The notes beneath the pieces were generated by a model that was not told the origin of the DNA, ran no database searches, and saw only the letters and a program-made list of their open reading frames with translations. A program made the position numbers and the translations under genes. Of a DNA stretch of 64,000 nt, positions 57,859 to 64,000 are shown piece after piece. This stretch comes from Meandrina meandrites (lineage: Eukaryota; Cnidaria; Anthozoa; Scleractinia; Meandrinidae). The DNA lies in NCBI GenBank assembly GCA_963693305.1, contig OY855914.1, positions 14,616,699 through 14,680,698 of the forward strand, given 5' to 3'. Position 1 is the stretch's first letter; every line of letters begins with the position of its first letter.

Positions 57859-58272
57859 ATGGATACATTAGAACTGATACAAGCACTTCCACAAGAACTT
57901 CGAGAAAAAATCTGCAACGAGTATATTGTAATAAAACTCTGGCAGCGTAAAATGCTTGGCTGGGACGATGTCAGAAAAGAGATCAATAAAGGGTATACTT
58001 CAATGAAGCTCAAACAGCGTAAAACTCTCGGCTGGGTTGAAGTTCGTGCTGCAATTTATGAAGCACCATTTTGCGATCGCAATAAACAAATTGTAAGGGT
58101 CTTGTTTTGTTATAAATGTGACAGAAGCAGATGTTCGCGAAATGGTCTCTGTAATCTGTGCATTAGAAATGGATTCAGACACTATCTCGGCTATCCAATT
58201 TATGATGAAAATGATTATGATGAGTGCTTCAAGAGATCTTTCTCCTCAAAATGGAGAGGAGTCTTTGCGTGA
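57859..58272 (+). CDS. Viral hypothetical protein with repeat and zinc-binding-like cluster
   Basis: 137 residues. The N-terminus LIQALPQELREKICNEYIV looks like an F-box-like helical start. Two related repeats follow, IKLWQRKMLGWDDVRKEI and MKLKQRKTLGWVEVRAAI. A cysteine cluster comes next: CYKCDRSRCSRNGLCNLC, spacing C-x2-C-x4-C-x5-C-x2-C, which could bind zinc. The F-box reading is tentative; if right, the protein could engage host ubiquitin ligases. It starts two bases after the preceding stop (57856), and its stop lies 31 bp from the end of the convergent fibre gene. Confidence 0.6.
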   Translation: MDTLELIQALPQELREKICNEYIVIKLWQRKMLGWDDVRKEINKGYTSMKLKQRKTLGWVEVRAAIYEAPFCDRNKQIVRVLFCYKCDRSRCSRNGLCNLCIRNGFRHYLGYPIYDENDYDECFKRSFSSKWRGVFA

Positions 58273-58302
58273 TATTTCTGAGAAGAAGAGCGGTCGGCAA
58301 AC

Positions 58303-59913
58303 TTACCTCTTAAAAGAAAAATCGTCTACTAAAATTAAACTTACCAATACACGTTTTGTATTAGATAGGCCTCTTTCTGAGTGGTCGTGTTGAGATAAAT
58401 AAACCGCAAAATAGTCTCCCGGGTCTATTCTTTTTCTTATATCTAAATGACGGGGCTCTGCATATTGGTATTTTAAACCATTAGCATTACGTGTGCTTGT
58501 AAATGGGGCGTCACCACGTGAACCGAAAGATAAAGTAAAATTAAAACCTATTCTTTCAAAAGTTCTAGAGGCACCCTTTTGTTCTATAATTAAAGTTGAG
58601 ATACCGTCGAGTAAGCAAGGAAATGGTGCCATCACACGAATGTCATTACCGAATTTAACAAAAGTTCTATTACCAGTAACATTTTCATCGGATTTCCATT
58701 CGCCAGTTATTATTATTCTAGGTTGGAAATTTTTTAACGAATAACCGCTTAGATCTAAATCTTTTTGTAACCTGATAGTATCGTTTTCTATTTTGTACCC
58801 TCGATCATATTTTTTCAATGAAAAGCCGTTCATATCCAAATCGGTTTGTAGCGTGATTTCGCCATCATCGATAACGAAAGCCTGATCATAAACAGTTCCA
58901 TCTACATCTGTTTGATAACCCTTTACCCCATAAATAATCAAAGCAGCCTTTTCAAGTGGCGACGAGCCATCATAACCCGAATTTGAAATATCAAAATAGA
59001 TAGTGTTATCGTTGTTTTTGTATTTGCGCGTGTGAATAATGGTGCGTGAATATTTCGGGCTGTGACTGTAGAAGTGCTTGGTATGGTAAGTAAGAGTATC
59101 AACCGGGTTAAGGGTTGAAGGACTTAAAAACCAATTAGTATCAACTTTCGGGATAAAGAACTCGACACATATAGTGTACTCTCCTTCGGGCAGAGGTATT
59201 TTATTTAACGCCAAACGTGAGTTGAAAGAATTGACACCAGTTCTTACAAGATTGAAAGTATAAGCTTTTTTATTCACACTGTGAAGGTTGGAGGTAAAGT
59301 CTTCAAACGTAATAGAAGTAACATTGTTTCCAGCTGCAACACCTACTATTTTGGATAAATAGGCTAAGGCATTCTTTTTATGTGAGTGTCCTGCTGAAAT
59401 AGAATTTGAGCCCACATATTTTTTCATCGAACCAAGATTTACAGCATCCTGATCACCCGTCGGATTTGCAAGTTGCTTTATCGCATGGTCTTTCATGAGA
59501 ATATCTCCAGAAATATTAGCGGTTGATACATCCCCACTATCACCCTTTTCACCTTTTGCACCTTTTGGTCCAATAGCGCCTCTCGAACCGGCAGGTCCAG
59601 TTGCTCCAGTGGGTCCCGCAGGTCCTGTAGCTCCAGTTGGTCCGGTTGGCCCAGTAGCTCCAGTAGGTCCGGCAGGTCCGGTTCGCCCTTGTGGACCTCT
59701 TTCGCCTTTTAATCCTTTTTCTCCAGCATCACCTTTATCTCCTTTAGGACCTTGTGGGCCAGTATCGCCCTTATCCCCCTTTTCACCTTTAGGGCCACGC
59801 GCTCCAGTTGCACCAGTTGGACCAGCAGGACCAGCAGGGCCAGCTTGCCCTCGGATTGAAGGAGACTCTTCATGTGTTTGAGCTGCACCCGTCGCACCGT
59901 TAAGAAACCCCAT
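58303..59913 (-). CDS. Collagen-like viral fibre protein
   Basis: 536 residues. Residues ~20-130 are an uninterrupted Gly-X-Y collagen-like stalk ([21 protein letters not shown]). A linker ([20 protein letters not shown]) follows, then a globular region, then two fibre-type repeats, [20 protein letters not shown] and [19 protein letters not shown]. The C-terminal ~130 residues form a beta-rich head. A trimeric stalk with a terminal knob suggests a vertex fibre for attachment; that is inferred from architecture only. Collagen-like repeats occur in other large DNA virus fibres and surface proteins. It reads leftward, in tandem with the ATPase gene, which stops two bases upstream. TATATA lies just before the ATG, inside the ATPase 3' end. 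Confidence 0.8.
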   Translation of the reverse strand: MGFLNGATGAAQTHEESPSIRGQAGPAGPAGPTGATGARGPKGEKGDKGDTGPQGPKGDKGDAGEKGLKGERGPQGRTGPAGPTGATGPTGPTGATGPAGPTGATGPAGSRGAIGPKGAKGEKGDSGDVSTANISGDILMKDHAIKQLANPTGDQDAVNLGSMKKYVGSNSISAGHSHKKNALAYLSKIVGVAAGNNVTSITFEDFTSNLHSVNKKAYTFNLVRTGVNSFNSRLALNKIPLPEGEYTICVEFFIPKVDTNWFLSPSTLNPVDTLTYHTKHFYSHSPKYSRTIIHTRKYKNNDNTIYFDISNSGYDGSSPLEKAALIIYGVKGYQTDVDGTVYDQAFVIDDGEITLQTDLDMNGFSLKKYDRGYKIENDTIRLQKDLDLSGYSLKNFQPRIIITGEWKSDENVTGNRTFVKFGNDIRVMAPFPCLLDGISTLIIEQKGASRTFERIGFNFTLSFGSRGDAPFTSTRNANGLKYQYAEPRHLDIRKRIDPGDYFAVYLSQHDHSERGLSNTKRVLVSLILVDDFSFKR

Positions 59914-59915
59914 CT

Positions 59916-60548
59916 CTATATATTTTCGTCAAAATTTTTTAGAGTTTGTTTTTTTGGTTTGTCGTGGTATAAAAAAGAATATTTAGCATCGGTAGCCCTT
60001 TCAAGCAGCTCTCTGTCAATCCCCAATTCATCAGCAATACGGTTATTTTCTCTGGGAAGAAAGTTGAAAATGCAAAAGTGGCTACAATTATCTCGGATGT
60101 TTTTGGGGACCTTAAAATAGCTTTGAGAAAGATAAATGACGCTGCAATTGCGGTGGCGACCGTTGATAAAATAATCGATAATGTCGTTTTGGTTGCTTTC
60201 ACAAACCATGTCATCGAAAATTACAATCTTTTGATTGTCAGTGGACAGCGTTTCCAAAGGAATAACATCGTTGGCGGCTTCAATAACATTATAGTCAGCC
60301 ACAGGATTGACTCTTGTGTCGAAATCATCAAGCATATATTGGTACTTGTCTTGATGCAGGTTCTTAGCGCAAAGGTAAATTTTGTCGTAGACCAACAGCC
60401 TGTAAAGCATATGCATGAGAATATTTGTCTTACCAGAGTTGCTTGGCCCGCAAATAAGCATCCGAAAGGTATCTGCTGGCATACAAGGGTGGCCTTGCTT
60501 GTAATTACTTTTTGTAGTCAAACTGGGGTCGTAATTGGGAATTTTCAT
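59916..60548 (-). CDS. A32-type genome-packaging ATPase
   Basis: 210 residues. Walker A is GPSNSGKT (34-41) and Walker B is IVIFDDM (108-114). A conserved downstream block [16 protein letters not shown] (130-145) follows, as in FtsK/HerA-superfamily packaging ATPases of poxviruses, Polintons and virophages. The protein should drive viral DNA into the preformed capsid. The length is in the family's range. The gene is divergent from the proline-rich gene across a 29-bp spacer that contains TATATATA, evidently a shared bidirectional promoter. Confidence 0.92.
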   Translation of the reverse strand: MKIPNYDPSLTTKSNYKQGHPCMPADTFRMLICGPSNSGKTNILMHMLYRLLVYDKIYLCAKNLHQDKYQYMLDDFDTRVNPVADYNVIEAANDVIPLETLSTDNQKIVIFDDMVCESNQNDIIDYFINGRHRNCSVIYLSQSYFKVPKNIRDNCSHFCIFNFLPRENNRIADELGIDRELLERATDAKYSFLYHDKPKKQTLKNFDENI

Positions 60549-60577
60549 TTTTTTTCTGTTATATATACGGCAAAAAT
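60549..60577. promoter_or_regulatory. 29-bp bidirectional viral promoter
   Basis: The gap between the divergent ATPase and proline-rich genes contains TTATATATACGG, a TATA-like element readable on both strands. Both ATGs lie within ~20 bp, implying very short leaders. Confidence 0.6.
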
Positions 60578-61474
60578 ATGTCCATGAAGAAGTGGCAAAA
60601 ACTTGCTAGCGAAAAGGCTGAAGTTGAGCAGCAGAACGACAAAATCCTCGCGGTAATAAAAAATACCAAAATCAATAAAGGGTTTGGCCAGCTATCAGGT
60701 GAGGATTTGTTCAAACCTATCACATCGCGGCTTGACAAACTCCAAGTAGGGGATAGCAACTCAGTTGCTGAGCCAAAAGAAGGGGTTCCAGATTATGGTA
60801 TGGAGGAGTTTGATTTAAACAACCCCTTTGATGGAGATTTTAATCCGGATGCGGAAACTCCACCTCCAACACCATCACCATCACCATCACCAACACCAAC
60901 ACCATCACCAACATCATCACCACCACCATCTCCTACATCAACACCGTTACCACCTTTAGCTGAAGAGGAAGAAATGGAATTAATGGAAGAAGAGCAACCA
61001 AGTACAAGTGGGGTAAAACCCCAACCAAGTAAATGGGGGCCGCCACAAGAACCGGGTATCAAGGGATCAGAGTCGGTTGACCTGCAGACACTGAGCAGCA
61101 TGTTAACAAAAAATAAAGACAATCCGAACTATGTTGTAAAAAGCAAAAAATCAAAATTCTATGGCTACACATTGGAAGACATAAAAAGTGCAAGAAATGA
61201 AATTCTTGCCAGGAGACAAGGGAAGTTTATGCCCCCCGCCGATTGGATGCCCCCTCCACCTGATGAGGATGAACTTGAAAGAGAAATGGAAGGAAGCGGA
61301 AGTGTTGATCCAAACGCTTTGGTTGAAAGGCTACACTTAAGCTTGGCGTCTATACAGGCGGGCAACACTTCACTGAAGCTGAAAAAACAGGTCCAGCAGA
61401 TGTTGGGGTTGCTGGTAAAGCTAAAGGAAATAACACAAAAAGAAGCCCACAAAATTTTGAGTACAATTATATAA
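60578..61474 (+). CDS. Viral proline-rich protein, probable virion component
   Basis: 298 residues. The N-terminus is helical (LASEKAEVEQQNDKILAVIK), then an acidic patch (MEEFDLNNPFDGDF) leads into a Pro/Thr/Ser linker (about residues 105-135, built from PSPSPTPTP-type repeats) and an acidic EEEEMELMEEEQPSTSG segment. The C-terminal third is helical with LSSMLTKNKDNPNYVVKSKK and ends in LLVKLKEITQKEAHKILSTI. No family was recognised. Its position between the ATPase and minor capsid genes suggests a structural or scaffolding role. Its stop overlaps the first copy of the promoter repeat of the next gene. Confidence 0.65.
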   Translation: MSMKKWQKLASEKAEVEQQNDKILAVIKNTKINKGFGQLSGEDLFKPITSRLDKLQVGDSNSVAEPKEGVPDYGMEEFDLNNPFDGDFNPDAETPPPTPSPSPSPTPTPSPTSSPPPSPTSTPLPPLAEEEEMELMEEEQPSTSGVKPQPSKWGPPQEPGIKGSESVDLQTLSSMLTKNKDNPNYVVKSKKSKFYGYTLEDIKSARNEILARRQGKFMPPADWMPPPPDEDELEREMEGSGSVDPNALVERLHLSLASIQAGNTSLKLKKQVQQMLGLLVKLKEITQKEAHKILSTII

Positions 61475-61520
61475 GCAACATTACAACACATAAATTTGAG
61501 TGATATTATATAAGCAACAT
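61452..61520 (+). promoter_or_regulatory. Duplicated promoter cassette before the minor capsid gene
   Basis: A ~30-bp unit, ending ATTATATAAGCAACAT, occurs at 61452-61481 and again at 61492-61520. The second copy ends within the ATG of the minor capsid gene. The first copy includes the stop codon of the upstream gene. The TATATAA core is the likely late-promoter element. Confidence 0.7.
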
Positions 61521-62304
61521 GACAACCCATTTTCATTTCAACCTGTTGCTTGACTCGCAGCTGGCCAAACAAAACAACGCCAACAGCAAGCCACATGACT
61601 TTACAATTAACTTTGACCCACCAATCGCTTTAGATCCCTCCAAATCATACAAGGCGGCGTTAAATGAGCTGGTATCTATGACATATTCGTGGTACAACAT
61701 CGCGAAACGGTACAACAACAACGAATTCAAATGGCGGAAAAAAACAGAGAACTGGAAAACCGTGACAATTCCAGATGGAATGTATGATTACAACGGTCTC
61801 AACACCACCATTCAGGCACTAATCGGAAGAGTGGATCCTAAGGATGAAAAATCCAAGTTTATTTTTCAGATGTATTTTCACACCACAACGTATCGGGCGG
61901 TTATTTTGTTGGAGGACGGCTACGAGCTTGATCTAAGTGGAGGTGAATTTGCTGCGTTGCTGGGTTTTGACAAGAAAACAATAGACGGAACGAACAACAG
62001 GAGCGACCTCGTGCCAAATATAACAAGAGGCGTCGACTGGATCTATATCCATTGTGACCTCATTACAAGAGCAGTGGACAACATCGGGGGTGACGTTATG
62101 TTCTCTTTTTCAACCGCTGAACTCTCCGTCAGCTACCCCTTTTCAAAAGAGCCCCGCCGCCTCTTGTGGCACCTGGTGAACAAAAACAGAATCAACGCGA
62201 TAAATATCAAAATCACGGACGGGCGCAACAACATTATAGATCTGAATGACCAAGACGTGGCTTTAAGCATAATCATCGAAGAAGAAACACCTAAGCCCAT
62301 CTGA
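61519..62304 (+). CDS. Minor capsid (penton-like) protein
   Basis: 261 residues. It resembles minor capsid/penton proteins of cnidarian Polinton-like elements: FxxxLLLDSQLAKQNNANSKPH, then DFTINFDPPIALDPSKSYKA, a tyrosine-rich turn (MTYSWYNI), IPDGMYDYNGLN, and a beta-rich remainder with AALLGFDKK. The PDGMYDYxxLN and LGF..K motifs are the most family-like. A single jelly-roll fold forming the capsid vertices is expected from the family. It is placed next to the major capsid gene, as usual. The assignment rests on motif memory and context, without a search. Confidence 0.78.
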   Translation: MTTHFHFNLLLDSQLAKQNNANSKPHDFTINFDPPIALDPSKSYKAALNELVSMTYSWYNIAKRYNNNEFKWRKKTENWKTVTIPDGMYDYNGLNTTIQALIGRVDPKDEKSKFIFQMYFHTTTYRAVILLEDGYELDLSGGEFAALLGFDKKTIDGTNNRSDLVPNITRGVDWIYIHCDLITRAVDNIGGDVMFSFSTAELSVSYPFSKEPRRLLWHLVNKNRINAINIKITDGRNNIIDLNDQDVALSIIIEEETPKPI

Positions 62305-62348
62305 AAATAATTTACACATAGCTCATAATTGAAAATAATTTACACATA
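62302..62348 (+). promoter_or_regulatory. Duplicated promoter cassette before the basic protein gene
   Basis: TGAAAATAATTTACACATA occurs at 62302-62320 and 62330-62348. The first copy begins with the stop codon of the minor capsid gene. The second is 9 bp before the next ATG. Confidence 0.7.
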
Positions 62349-62357
62349 AGTATAATA

Positions 62358-62867
62358 ATGAATCATCCGAGCGAGTGGGCGAGATATTACGACCCGCCGA
62401 GGGGAACCTATAGATACAGACACAAAGGTACGGGGGTTGTAAGAGACACACTGATGAATATAGGAAAGCGGTTCAAAAAGAAGGTCACCCGTCAGACGTT
62501 GGAGAAGGCTGTAAATGAAGCCTCGAAACAAATGCTGAAAAAAGCCGCAGAAAAAGCAGAAGAAAAAGCGGCTGACAAGATACAAGCGGTTTTGCGAAAT
62601 AGCAACTCAGTTGCTGTTCCACGCCCCCAGGGTAAAAAGACCCCAACTGTAAAACCAAAGAGTAAAAAGACTCCAACTGTAAAACCAAAGAGTAAAAAGA
62701 CCCCATCACAGAAACTTAGTACAGAGTCGAAACAAAAACTGAAGAAGATGCTAAACCCTGGGGTAGCAACTCAGTTAAGCGGGGATTCACGGAAAAAGTT
62801 AAACCAGATTTTAAACGCGGGTCGGGCTGCAAGGTTGAAAGTAAACCAATTGATAGCAGAAAATTAA
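62358..62867 (+). CDS. Basic viral core-like protein
   Basis: 169 residues, very Lys/Arg-rich. The N-terminus YYDPPRGTYRYRHKGTGVVR is followed by a Lys/Ala-rich helix (MLKKAAEKAEEKAADKIQ). Then a ten-residue unit KSKKTPTVKP is tandemly repeated (about 62630-62700 in the DNA). Two related C-terminal helices follow (STESKQKLKKMLNPGVATQL, SGDSRKKLNQILNAG). Low complexity and charge suggest DNA condensation inside the virion, comparable to adenovirus core proteins, but no homology was established. It sits between the minor and major capsid genes. Confidence 0.65.
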   Translation: MNHPSEWARYYDPPRGTYRYRHKGTGVVRDTLMNIGKRFKKKVTRQTLEKAVNEASKQMLKKAAEKAEEKAADKIQAVLRNSNSVAVPRPQGKKTPTVKPKSKKTPTVKPKSKKTPSQKLSTESKQKLKKMLNPGVATQLSGDSRKKLNQILNAGRAARLKVNQLIAEN

Positions 62868-62952
62868 AATAATTTTTTAAAAAGATATATAAGGATTAGA
62901 ATCACACTGAGCAGAAAATTAAAAAGATATATAGGATTAGAATCCACACTGC
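62855..62952 (+). promoter_or_regulatory. Duplicated promoter cassette before the major capsid gene
   Basis: A unit running AGCAGAAAATTAAAA..AAAGATATATA(A)GGATTAGAATC(C)ACACTG occurs at 62855-62909 and 62910-62952. The first copy begins in the last codons of the upstream gene. Each has a GATATATA TATA-like core. The ATG of the capsid gene is 10 bp after the second copy. Confidence 0.75.
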
Positions 62953-62961
62953 GAAGGTAGG

Positions 62962-64000
62962 ATGTTCAGAAGCCACAGGCATTTGGAAAAAACAGAGTAT
63001 GTTCGTATCATGTTAGACAAACCGATCACTATCCCAGGAAACAATCAGCACCAGGTAAAGACAAACTATAAATTCACACTCACCGACCGAGACAACTGGT
63101 ATGACTGGTATAACGCCTACTTCCGGGCTGATTTCACTTTCGAGGCAACCGCAAATGGTGCGCTAGTTGCAGCAGACACCCGAGCGGCGCCCATTAACGG
63201 CTCGTTTTCATTGATAAACAAACTTGTGTTGAAATCAGCAGGCAAAAACATTTACAACGTAGACAACATTCACAAGCTCATATTTATCAAAAACTTGTTG
63301 GACTTTTCAGATGACTATGCGAGGAGCGCGGCAAAAAATCAGTTTTGGTATTTGGACACAACGAATAGCGATGTAACAGCCGCCGCTGCCACCAACCAAG
63401 GAAGCAGAGCAAGGGGCTTGCTTGCCCTCGGCGACCCCCAAAAAACGGTTGAAACCCTCATTCCGCTTAACAGGTACTCATTCTTCGAAGAGCTGAATGA
63501 CAAGCTTCTCCCCCCCATGCAGATTGAGCTTGAAATTGAGCTACAATCGGATGCAGAGCTGATTTGGCAAAGCGATGGCACCGATCGCAGAATAGTGGTG
63601 AGAAACTTCGAGCTGTGGGTTCCATTGCTGCGTTTCACCAGCGAAGGACAAAAGCTCGCAAACGAAAACTTTTTGAAACCTCAGAAATGGACGTACCTGA
63701 ATGAAATGATCCAACCCAGCAGTAGCCGACGTGATGCTTTTGGACAGTGGCAGATAAATCCCGGTATAAAGGATGCCAAACATGTTTTCATTTTCATTCA
63801 ACGGTCAAGGAAAAAAGACGCCTTGACAGAAAACCCCTACTTCTTTGACACCTTTGACATTGATGGAGACAATTCAGCCAAGCTAGCGACCTGCCGGCTA
63901 CAGTACGGCTCTTCACAGTTCTATCCAGAGCTGGACTACGACGAAAACTTCAAACTGCGCATTCTTAATGACTTAATGAACTACCGGTACCGCAAAAACG
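62962..64000 (+). CDS. Double-jelly-roll major capsid protein, 3'-truncated by window end
   Basis: Open for 346 codons from ATG 62962 to the last base, with no stop. The N-terminus is followed by a ligand-strand-like start (DKPITIPGNNQHQVKTNYKF), then NAYFRADFTFEATANGALVA, PINGSFSLINKLVLKSAGK, the motif DFSDDYARSAAKNQFWYLDT, LIPLNRYSFFEELNDKLLPP, a strand pair DAELIWQ/RRIVVRNFELWVP, and RLQYGSSQFYPELDYD. These are characteristic of major capsid proteins of Polinton-like elements in cnidarians. The protein forms the hexagonal capsomers of an icosahedral shell. Typical family members are ~450-600 residues, so roughly a third is missing beyond the window. No frameshift is present. Confidence 0.88.
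   Translation, partial: MFRSHRHLEKTEYVRIMLDKPITIPGNNQHQVKTNYKFTLTDRDNWYDWYNAYFRADFTFEATANGALVAADTRAAPINGSFSLINKLVLKSAGKNIYNVDNIHKLIFIKNLLDFSDDYARSAAKNQFWYLDTTNSDVTAAAATNQGSRARGLLALGDPQKTVETLIPLNRYSFFEELNDKLLPPMQIELEIELQSDAELIWQSDGTDRRIVVRNFELWVPLLRFTSEGQKLANENFLKPQKWTYLNEMIQPSSSRRDAFGQWQINPGIKDAKHVFIFIQRSRKKDALTENPYFFDTFDIDGDNSAKLATCRLQYGSSQFYPELDYDENFKLRILNDLMNYRYRKN

Larger units (their letters stand above)
56349..64000. mobile_element. Integrated DJR-capsid DNA virus (Polinton/adintovirus/PLV type), partial
   Basis: The dense gene block from 56858 rightward encodes an A32-type packaging ATPase, a minor capsid protein, a major capsid protein, a collagen-like fibre and several unknown small proteins. 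This is the core morphogenesis set of varidnavirus-type elements found integrated in animal genomes. Gaps between genes are 2-120 bp, unlike the kilobase gaps of the host region. No polymerase B, integrase or maturation protease is seen within the window, and the element continues beyond its right edge. The left boundary is uncertain: it is placed at the outer hairpin but could be anywhere between 56349 and 56857. Confidence 0.85.

Noticed and set aside
58118..58393. 91-residue plus-strand frame overlapping the cysteine-cluster protein and the fibre gene
   Set aside because: It overlaps two better-supported viral genes in conflicting frames.
59495..59881. Plus-strand proline/valine-rich frame (PVGPAGPV repeats)
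   Set aside because: Antisense shadow of the collagen-like stalk of the fibre gene.
60078..60587. 169-residue plus-strand frame opposite the ATPase gene
   Set aside because: Antisense to a gene with intact Walker motifs; no domain of its own.

Overview
This is a eukaryotic nuclear window, almost certainly from an anthozoan cnidarian and most likely a stony coral. The base composition is AT-rich, genes are sparse and partly intron-containing, and miniature transposons are dense. The gene set fits corals: a CALHM channel, a TPR-CHAT protein, intronless class A GPCRs, PAN/fibrinogen-like secreted proteins and a PRD-class homeobox gene. No species can be named from the sequence alone.

Layout. 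1-1.6 kb: a nested inverted-repeat transposon; the first ~90 bases resemble the promoter of the homeobox gene at 52 kb. 3.1-9.1 kb: two minus-strand PAN/fibrinogen-like genes, one broken and one apparently intact; a third, decayed copy lies at 20.2-20.7 kb. 10.4-12.5 kb: two inverted-repeat elements, the second carrying a 16-bp minisatellite. 16.7-17.7 kb: a single-exon CALHM-like channel gene. 22.8-25.9 kb: a 1025-residue TPR-CHAT protein. 28-41 kb: a TTAA-flanked palindrome, a truncated Penelope-like element, a GPCR, a degenerate long repeat, further MITEs and a DUF3504/Crypton-type recombinase relic. 44.1-45.0 kb: a second GPCR paralogous to the first. 47.7-53.5 kb: a three-exon homeobox gene flanked by two direct copies of a ~1.2-kb segment, one interrupted by a 143-bp MITE with a clean target duplication.

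56.3-64.0 kb is the stand-out region: the left part of an integrated double-jelly-roll-capsid DNA virus of the Polinton/adintovirus/Polinton-like type. It begins after two ~200-bp hairpins. It encodes several unknown small proteins, a collagen-like fibre, an A32-type packaging ATPase, a proline-rich protein, a minor capsid (penton-like) protein, a basic core-like protein and a major capsid protein that runs off the right edge. The recognised genes have no visible frameshifts. Gaps between them are 2-120 bp, and the promoter-like segments before three consecutive late genes are each tandemly duplicated. No polymerase, integrase or protease gene is visible, so those would have to lie beyond 64000.

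The host genes form no operon. The viral block does look like a coordinated morphogenesis module: packaging motor, capsid shell, vertex protein, core protein and fibre.
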